Assembly (NCBI GenBank): GCA_900549275.1
Contig: URNU01000065.1
Span: 1-7,330 of the forward strand
Direction: 5' to 3'
DNA from: an uncultured Collinsella sp.
GTDB lineage: Bacteria > Actinomycetota > Coriobacteriia > Coriobacteriales > Coriobacteriaceae
DNA length: 7,330 bases
Part shown: piece after piece, positions 1-3,960 of the stretch
How the letters are laid out: every line of letters begins with the position of its first letter
How positions within the stretch are numbered: position 1 is the stretch's first letter
The notes under the pieces: model-generated
Seen by the model: only the letters and a program-made list of their open reading frames with translations
Told to the model about the DNA's origin: nothing
Database searches by the model: none
Program-made: the position numbers and the translations under genes

Positions 1-387
1 GAGGACCGCGCCAAGCTCGTCGCCATCACCGTGCTCACGAGCATGAATCAGGATGCCTTGAGCGAGATCGGCGTCGATTCGCCCGTGGCCGAGGAGGCCG
101 CCCGCCTGGCAAAGCTTGCCCAGGCCAACGGCATCGACGGCATCGTGTGCTCGCCGATGGAGGCCCATGACATGCGCGAACTGCTCGGCCCCGACGCGCT
201 GATCGTGACTCCGGGCGTGCGTCCGGTGGGTGCCGCCCTTGGTGACCAGTCCCGTGTGGCGACGCCCTCCCACGCTATCGAGCGCGGCGCGAGCCATATC
301 GTGGTGGGCCGACCCATCACCGGTGCCGACGACCCGGTTGCCGCCTTTGACGCTATCGTTGCCGAGCTGGTCGAAAACGTCGCCTAA
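1..387 (+). CDS. pyrF: Orotidine 5'-phosphate decarboxylase, C-terminal part (5' end outside window)
   Basis: This is the last 128 codons of OMP decarboxylase, the cytosolic enzyme that converts OMP to UMP in the final step of de novo pyrimidine synthesis. The reading frame is open from base 1 and ends at TAA 385-387, so the gene is cut by the window edge rather than broken. Visible family signatures, numbered from the first residue seen, are the barrel strand ITVLTSM (9-15), TPGVRP (70-75), GDQSRVATP (81-89) and the phosphate-binding end GRPIT (103-107). The catalytic Asp-Lys-Asp cluster lies upstream of the window and cannot be checked. The fragment resembles the short bacterial type of about 230-240 residues. 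No classical terminator with a T-run follows; the spacer hairpin at 433-490 is the nearest structure. An in-frame ATG at 45 and GTG at 31 are internal codons, not starts. Confidence 0.95.
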   Translation, partial: EDRAKLVAITVLTSMNQDALSEIGVDSPVAEEAARLAKLAQANGIDGIVCSPMEAHDMRELLGPDALIVTPGVRPVGAALGDQSRVATPSHAIERGASHIVVGRPITGADDPVAAFDAIVAELVENVA

Positions 388-432
388 AAGATTCCCTCAA
401 GTCACCACTTTTGGGTCTCATTAGCACAAATT

Positions 433-490
433 AGCCCCTGTGCCTGCGAAAACTTTCCCATCCTTTGTGTGGAATCGCAGGTCAGGGGCT
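433..490. repeat. Long imperfect inverted repeat in the pyrF-mihF spacer
   Basis: AGCCCCTG (433-440) plus CCTGCGA (443-449) is mirrored by TCGCAGG (475-481) plus CAGGGGCT (483-490). That gives 15 Watson-Crick pairs interrupted by one internal loop (TG against T), around a 25-base loop. No T-run follows, so it is not a textbook intrinsic terminator. It could be a 3' stabiliser of the pyrF transcript, a regulatory element for mihF, or a small dispersed palindromic repeat. The pairing is seen directly; the function is unknown. Confidence 0.7.
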
Positions 491-525
491 CAACTTTGAC
501 CTCCGTATATTGCACTTTTCGCAGG
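443..525. repeat. Third copy of the arm: CCTGCGAAAA / TTTTCGCAGG alternative pairing
   Basis: The left-arm sequence CCTGCGAAAA (443-452) has an exact 10-base inverted partner TTTTCGCAGG at 516-525, in addition to its 7-base partner at 475-481. The left arm could therefore pair with either downstream copy, which gives two mutually exclusive folds. The distal copy sits between a possible -35 (TTGCAC, 510-515) and a weak -10 (TAACCT, 533-538) spaced 17 bases apart, so it could alternatively be an operator. Only the repeats are certain. Confidence 0.55.
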
Positions 526-574
526 TATCGTCTAACCTATGGTGCCGTCGATTGGGCATTTAGTGCGTTTGACG

Positions 575-583
575 TGCTAAAAT
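575..583 (+). promoter_or_regulatory. Extended -10 promoter for the mihF-gmk-rpoZ-thiI operon
   Basis: TGCTAAAAT contains an extended -10 (TG, one base, then TAAAAT, five of six to TATAAT). It would start transcription near 590, leaving a leader of about 38 bases before mihF. A -35 is poor: the best candidate is TTGGGC at 552-557 with a long 20-base spacer, as often tolerated in extended -10 promoters. A second, weaker candidate is TTGCAC (510-515), 17 bases, TAACCT (533-538). The core GCTARAATG recurs in the holA promoter of this window. Confidence 0.55.
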
Positions 584-617
584 GCCAATTATTGCATCAG
601 ATATAACCCAACTATTT

Positions 618-622
618 GGAGG
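618..622 (+). promoter_or_regulatory. Shine-Dalgarno of mihF, decides its start
   Basis: GGAGG lies five bases before ATG 628. It shows that ATG 628 is the start rather than the in-frame TTG at 616, which lies at the edge of this site. Confidence 0.85.
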
Positions 623-627
623 TTCGA

Positions 628-936
628 ATGGCACTCCCTCAGCTTACCGACGAGCAGCGCAAGCAGGCTCTTGAGAAGGCTGCCGCCGCACGTCACGCCC
701 GCGCTGAGCTTCGCGAGCAGATCAAGAAGGGCGAGAAGTCCCTCGAGTCCGTGCTCAACTCCGATGACCCCATCGCTTCCCGCATGAAGGTTTCCACTCT
801 CATCGAGTCTCTCCCCGGTTATGGCAAGGCTAAGGCCGCCAAGATCATGGAGGAGCTCGGCATCTCCGCTACCCGTCGCGTCCAGGGCCTCGGCGTCCGT
901 CAGCGCGAGCAGCTCCTCGAGCAGCTGACCAAATAA
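628..936 (+). CDS. mihF: Actinobacterial integration host factor (mIHF family nucleoid protein)
   Basis: This is a 102-residue basic DNA-binding protein of the actinobacterial IHF family (mIHF of mycobacteria, sIHF of streptomycetes), unrelated in fold to the HU-type IHF of E. coli. The family binds and compacts chromosomal DNA and affects topology. The N-terminus MALPQLTDEQ, a charged helix rich in Ala, Arg and Glu (17-35), the helix-turn-helix-like segment around LPGYGKAKAAKIMEELGI (62-79) and the basic tail TRRVQGLGVRQR (82-93) closely match my memory of the mycobacterial protein, which has LPKVGKVKA and TRRLRGLGDRQR. Its length also fits (about 105 residues). ATG 628 is chosen on the strength of GGAGG at 618-622. 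It heads the operon, and its TAA is immediately followed, in the same frame, by the GTG of gmk. A place directly before gmk is conserved across actinobacteria. Confidence 0.95.
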   Translation: MALPQLTDEQRKQALEKAAAARHARAELREQIKKGEKSLESVLNSDDPIASRMKVSTLIESLPGYGKAKAAKIMEELGISATRRVQGLGVRQREQLLEQLTK

Positions 937-1506
937 GTGAGCGCTCAGGATTCAAAGCTCTTTGTGATTTCTGGACCGTCAGGTGCAGGCAAGGGCACGC
1001 TCGTCACTCGTGTGCGCGAGCGTCGCTCGAACCTGGGCCTGACGGTTTCGGCTACCACGCGAGCACCACGCAAAGGTGAGGTCGACGGCGTCAACTATTT
1101 TTTCCTGACGCGCGAGGAGTTCGACCGCCGCGTGGCAAACGGCGAGTTTGTTGAGTGGGCCGAGGTCCACGGTAACTGCTACGGCACGTTGGTGAGCGAG
1201 GTTACATCCAAGCTCGCCTCTGGTTCGTCTCTAATCTTGGAGATCGATGTCCAGGGTGCCTTGCAGGTCAAGGAGCGTTTCCCCGAGGCCGTGCTGATTT
1301 TTATCAAGCCGCCTTCGCTTGAGGTGCTCCGCGAGCGTCTGGTCGGTCGCGGTACCGAGACGCCCGAGACGATCGAGCTGCGTATGGCAAACGCCGCCGA
1401 TGAACTTGCCCTTGCCGACCGCTACGACGACGTCGTGGTGAATGACGATCTCGACCGCGCGACCGATGAGCTCGTTCGCGTTCTCGATATGCATGAAAGG
1501 ATCTGA
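937..1506 (+). CDS. gmk: Guanylate kinase
   Basis: This 189-residue cytosolic enzyme phosphorylates GMP to GDP with ATP and feeds GTP, dGTP and guanine-nucleotide signalling. Seen in the sequence are the P-loop GPSGAGKGT (13-21), the GMP-binding segment SATTRAPRKGE (38-48), YFF (54-56), GEFVEWAEVHGNCYGT (69-84), LEIDVQGA (101-108), the lid GRGTET (137-142) with R149, and VVNDDLDRA (167-175). The length is slightly below the 207 residues of the E. coli enzyme but all core motifs are present. The start is GTG 937, the codon directly after the mihF stop. It gives the usual short lead (MSAQDSKLFVISGPSG) before the P-loop. No convincing Shine-Dalgarno precedes it, so translation is probably coupled to mihF (inference). 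rpoZ begins five bases after its stop. Confidence 0.97.
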   Translation: MSAQDSKLFVISGPSGAGKGTLVTRVRERRSNLGLTVSATTRAPRKGEVDGVNYFFLTREEFDRRVANGEFVEWAEVHGNCYGTLVSEVTSKLASGSSLILEIDVQGALQVKERFPEAVLIFIKPPSLEVLRERLVGRGTETPETIELRMANAADELALADRYDDVVVNDDLDRATDELVRVLDMHERI

Positions 1507-1508
1507 GG
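1495..1508 (+). promoter_or_regulatory. Ribosome binding region of rpoZ
   Basis: Two partial Shine-Dalgarno sequences lie at the end of gmk: AAAGGA (1496-1501), ten bases before the start, and GAGG (1505-1508), only three bases before GTG 1512. The first has the more usable spacing. Both overlap the gmk terminus, which fits coupled translation. Confidence 0.5.
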
Positions 1509-1511
1509 TCC

Positions 1512-1793
1512 GTGTCCGTTGTAAAGCCTTGCATTGACGATCTTCTGGAGAAGACCGATCACAACCGCTTCCTGCTCGCCTCGCTTGCCTCCAAGCGCGC
1601 CTGCGACATTAACAGCATGCTGCGTGGTCAGCACAACCGCGTGCTCGCCGTCCAGGATGTCGACGACATCACCATTGCACTCTCCGGTGCCGATACCATC
1701 TCGATGGCTATGGACGAGATTGTCGACGGCGATATCTCCTACGACGAGGCCCGTTACGAGAAGGCGCTCGGCCACAAGGTCGCTGAAGCCTAA
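1512..1793 (+). CDS. rpoZ: DNA-directed RNA polymerase omega subunit
   Basis: This 93-residue subunit of RNA polymerase clasps the C-terminal region of beta' and aids core assembly. The family signature is clear: CIDDLLEKTDHNRFLLASLASKRACDIN (7-34) corresponds to the usual pattern of a short Pro/Ile lead, LLEKTD, RF and an AxKRAxxI helix. DTISMAMDEIVDGDISYDE (61-79) matches the conserved P-L-x-x-A-x-x-E-I-x-x-G-x-I block. The first signature position, usually Arg-Pro, is Lys-Pro-Cys here. GTG 1512 gives the expected N-terminal length. It sits third in the operon; gmk followed by rpoZ is common to many bacteria. The TAA stop is followed without a gap by the ATG of thiI. Confidence 0.95.
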   Translation: MSVVKPCIDDLLEKTDHNRFLLASLASKRACDINSMLRGQHNRVLAVQDVDDITIALSGADTISMAMDEIVDGDISYDEARYEKALGHKVAEA

Positions 1794-3038
1794 ATGGCAG
1801 CTCGCGTCTGCCTGGTCCACTATCACGAGGTTGGACTGAAGGGCAAGAACCGCGCACATTTTGAGCATATCCTCATGGATAACATCAAGGCGGCCTTGGC
1901 CGCCTTTTCCGTGAATGCTGTGTCTCGAATTTCCGGTTATATCCTCGTGACCTTTAACGAGCATCAGGCCGACGAGGCGGCGCGCGTCATTCGCACCGTC
2001 CCCGGCGTTGCCCGCGTGTCCCTGGCATATCACACGAACCGCGACCCGCAGGAATACTGCGCCGCCGCCGTGAAGGCGCTGCGCGAATTTGGTCCCTTCG
2101 AGTCGTTTAAGGTGCATGCCAAGCGCTCTAACACCGACTACGAGCTCACCTCGATTGATATCAATCGACAGGTTGGCGAGGTGCTGTGCGAGGCGTTTCC
2201 CGACAAAAAGGTCCAGATGCACGACCCCGACGCGATGGTGCACGTGCTGGTGGTCCAGGGTAGCGTCTACGTGTATGCGCGCTCCGAGCGCGGCGTGGGT
2301 GGCTTGCCGGTGGGATCTGCCGGCAAGGTCGTGACGCTTCTGTCGTCGGGCATCGATTCTCCGGTGGCGACCTGGATGCTCGCGCGTCGCGGCGCGGTGT
2401 GCGTGCCGGTACATTTCTCCGGTCGTCCGCAGACGCCTGATACGAGCGAGTATCTGGTGCAGGACATCATCCGTGCGCTTGAGCCGGGTGTTCAGATCGG
2501 CCGCCTGTACGTGGTGCCGTTTGGCGATTGTCAGCGTGAGATCTCGGTGACCTGCCCCAGCAACCTGCGCGTGATCATGTATCGTCGCATCATGTATTCG
2601 GTTGTCGAGCGCATTGCGCATATCGAGGGCGCCAAGGCTATCGTGACTGGTGAATCGCTCGGTCAGGTTGCCTCCCAGACGCTCGAGAACATCATGGCCG
2701 TCAATGAGGCCGTGAAGATCCCCGTGTTCCGTCCGCTGATCGGTTCGGACAAGCAAGAGATCATCGCACGCGCTGAGGAGATCGGTACGTTCGATATCTC
2801 GACTGAGGCCGCTCCCGACTGCTGCACGCTGTTTATGCCGCGTCGTCCCGAGACACACGCCAAACTCGATGCCGTGCACGAGGCCTGGGAGCTGTTCGAC
2901 CACGAGGAGATGATCGAGCGCCTGCTTAAGCAGACCGAGTACATCGACTTCTCCAGCAACACGTATAAGGCCCCTAAGACCTTAAAACGCAAACATTCCG
3001 AGCTCGCTCCACGTGAGATTTACCAAGATCACGAATAA
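1794..3038 (+). CDS. thiI: tRNA 4-thiouridine synthase ThiI, short form without rhodanese domain
   Basis: ThiI adenylates U8 of tRNA and inserts sulfur from a cysteine desulfurase to make 4-thiouridine. In some bacteria it also supplies sulfur for the thiamine thiazole. The 414 residues show the N-terminal ferredoxin-like segment (3-60, starting CLVHYHEVGLKGKNR), a THUMP domain (about 60-165), and the adenylating PP-loop domain with LLSSGIDSPVA (182-192), TGESLGQVASQTLEN (285-299), RPLIGSDKQEII (313-324) and the sulfur-handling PDCCTLFMPRRPET (341-354). The protein ends after about 60 further residues, so the rhodanese domain of the 482-residue E. coli protein is absent, as in the Bacillus type. 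The PP-loop reads SSGIDS where SGGxDS is typical. The start ATG 1794 abuts the rpoZ stop and has only a weak AAGG (1777-1780) upstream, so coupling is likely. A strong terminator follows. Confidence 0.95.
   Translation: MAARVCLVHYHEVGLKGKNRAHFEHILMDNIKAALAAFSVNAVSRISGYILVTFNEHQADEAARVIRTVPGVARVSLAYHTNRDPQEYCAAAVKALREFGPFESFKVHAKRSNTDYELTSIDINRQVGEVLCEAFPDKKVQMHDPDAMVHVLVVQGSVYVYARSERGVGGLPVGSAGKVVTLLSSGIDSPVATWMLARRGAVCVPVHFSGRPQTPDTSEYLVQDIIRALEPGVQIGRLYVVPFGDCQREISVTCPSNLRVIMYRRIMYSVVERIAHIEGAKAIVTGESLGQVASQTLENIMAVNEAVKIPVFRPLIGSDKQEIIARAEEIGTFDISTEAAPDCCTLFMPRRPETHAKLDAVHEAWELFDHEEMIERLLKQTEYIDFSSNTYKAPKTLKRKHSELAPREIYQDHE
1887..1908 (+). promoter_or_regulatory. Terminator-like hairpin inside the 5' part of thiI
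   Basis: AAGGCGGCC (1887-1895) and GGCCGCCTT (1898-1906) are perfect inverted arms only two bases apart. A realistic fold is an eight-pair GC-rich stem with a CTTG loop. It runs straight into TTTT (1905-1908). It lies about 95 bases into thiI, encoding part of IKAALAAFS. The tract is short, so any termination would be partial. A chance result of Ala/Lys codons is also possible. Confidence 0.4.
2151..2168. repeat. Perfect 18-bp palindrome inside thiI
   Basis: TCGATTGATATCAATCGA reads the same on both strands and encodes SIDINR (residues 120-125 of ThiI), at the junction of the THUMP region. It may be coincidence. No function is known to me. Confidence 0.5.
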
Positions 3039-3048
3039 TGTTGTGTAT

Positions 3049-3082
3049 AGACCGGCGGTGATTTTGCATCGTCGGTCTTTTT
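3049..3082 (+). terminator. Rho-independent terminator of the mihF-gmk-rpoZ-thiI operon
   Basis: AGACCGGCGGTG (3049-3060) pairs over all twelve positions with CATCGTCGGTCT (3067-3078), including two G-U pairs, around the loop ATTTTG. It is followed by a five-base T-run (3078-3082). It starts ten bases after the thiI stop. Confidence 0.93.
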
Positions 3083-3098
3083 CTATCTGGACTTTTGG

Positions 3099-3141
3099 CG
3101 ATAAACGGTTCATTTATCGACGTGTGCCTGAATTTATGGAC
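3099..3141. repeat. Operator-like repeats upstream of comEA
   Basis: CGATAAA (3099-3105) and TTTATCG (3113-3119) form a perfect 7-bp inverted repeat with a seven-base centre. ATTTATCGAC (3112-3121) recurs as ATTTATGGAC (3132-3141), nine of ten bases identical and 20 bp apart, so successive copies would lie on about the same DNA face. Further on in the same spacer are TTTTGGT twice (3156-3162 region and 3167-3173) and a GGTCA/TGACC pair (3160-3164, 3175-3179). No convincing -35/-10 pair is visible; the best is TTGGTC (3158-3163), 17 bases, TGATAG (3181-3186). The rest of 3083-3238 shows no gene I can support. Confidence 0.45.
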
Positions 3142-3238
3142 ATTTTTTCGCAAGGTTTTGGTCAGCTTTTGGTTTGACCGTGATAGCCGGTGTGGGCATG
3201 TGGAGGCTGCAGCGCTCGTTTCCTGACACGATGGTGTT

Positions 3239-3244
3239 GGGAGG
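3239..3244 (+). promoter_or_regulatory. Shine-Dalgarno of comEA, decides its start
   Basis: GGGAGG lies eight bases before ATG 3253 and fixes that codon as the start. It rules out the in-frame GTG at 3190. Confidence 0.85.
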
Positions 3245-3252
3245 TGTTTGCT

Positions 3253-3960
3253 ATGGCGCAGCGTGAGCAACACGAACGGGTTAAACGGATGGATCGCTGG
3301 GCAGAAAAGCTGCTCGGCCATAAGGCGGTGGTCGTGGCGATTCTGGTTGCCATTGCCGCCGCGAGCGGCTTGGCGATGGCAAGTTTTAGTAGCCGCTCCA
3401 GCGGCGTGTCGTTTGAGCGTAGTGATGAGGCGAGCGCCTCGGATGTGCGCGAGGCCGAGGATACGTCACCTGACGATGCCGATGAGTCGTCTGCCAAGAG
3501 CTCTTCTGCTGCCGAGGTGTACGTCGATGTTGATGGCGCCGTTGTGAGGCCAGGCGTGTACCGGCTCAAAGATGGAGCACGGGTGTCCCAGGCAATCGAT
3601 GCTGCCGGAGGGCTTACGGCCGAGGCGGATGTGACAGGGCTTAATCGTGCGTCCAAGATTACAGATGGTCAAAAGATCTATGTGCCGACGGTAGGGGAGC
3701 AACAGGCGGCTGCAGCGGTCGGCGGTGCCGACAGCGCCGCCGTGGCTTCTGGTGCGGGGTCTTCGTCGGGGCTCGTGAACATCAATACGGCAAGTGCGGC
3801 GGAGCTGCAGACGCTTTCGGGTATCGGGCCTTCTATGGCCCAATCGATTATCGACGAGCGGACGCAAAACGGGGCCTTTGTCTCGGTTGATGACCTTATG
3901 CGCGTATCGGGGATCGGTGAGAAGAAGCTCGCCAAAATTAAAGATTGCATCTGCGTATGA
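3253..3960 (+). CDS. comEA: Competence protein ComEA, membrane-anchored DNA receptor
   Basis: ComEA binds incoming double-stranded DNA outside the membrane during natural transformation and passes it to ComEC. The 235 residues read as a short basic cytoplasmic lead (1-23), one membrane segment (about 25-45, AVVVAILVAIAAASGLAMAS), an acidic Ser/Asp/Glu-rich spacer (50-86), a SLBB-type domain (about 88-146, from VYVDVDGAVVRPGVYRL to GQKIYVP), an Ala/Gly/Ser linker (148-173), and two helix-hairpin-helix DNA-binding motifs. The first is LVNINTASAAELQTLSGIGPSMAQSII (174-200, given as N- and C-terminal parts of one motif) and the second is VSGIGEKKLAKI (218-229). The domain order matches Gram-positive ComEA (about 205 residues in B. 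subtilis). The C-terminus CICV is unusual: family proteins tend to end LITV-like. Its TGA overlaps the comEC ATG by four bases. The start rests on GGGAGG at 3239-3244. Confidence 0.93.
   Translation: MAQREQHERVKRMDRWAEKLLGHKAVVVAILVAIAAASGLAMASFSSRSSGVSFERSDEASASDVREAEDTSPDDADESSAKSSSAAEVYVDVDGAVVRPGVYRLKDGARVSQAIDAAGGLTAEADVTGLNRASKITDGQKIYVPTVGEQQAAAAVGGADSAAVASGAGSSSGLVNINTASAAELQTLSGIGPSMAQSIIDERTQNGAFVSVDDLMRVSGIGEKKLAKIKDCICV

Noticed and set aside
433..490. Intrinsic terminator of pyrF
   Set aside because: The stem is good but the loop is 25 bases and no T-run follows, so I list it as an inverted repeat instead.
616..627. mihF start at TTG 616
   Set aside because: The GGAGG at 618-622 would lie inside the coding region, and MALPQLTDEQ from ATG 628 matches the family N-terminus.
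1422..2903. 493-codon open frame on the minus strand across gmk, rpoZ and thiI
   Set aside because: It lies opposite well-identified genes, is rich in His, Arg and Asp as expected for an antisense frame in GC-rich DNA, and shows no family motif. I see no ribosome binding site.
3190..3252. N-terminal extension of comEA from GTG 3190
   Set aside because: The extra 21 residues are Cys/Trp-rich and unlike the family. A strong GGGAGG site at 3239-3244 points to ATG 3253.
3198..3266. Short leader frame (22 codons) from ATG 3198 overlapping the comEA start
   Set aside because: No clear ribosome binding site, and no regulatory codon bias or conservation that I can check. It is too short to support.
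3945..3956. comEC start at TTG 3945
   Set aside because: The ATG at 3957 overlapping the comEA stop as ATGA is a classic coupled start. The extra four residues add nothing.
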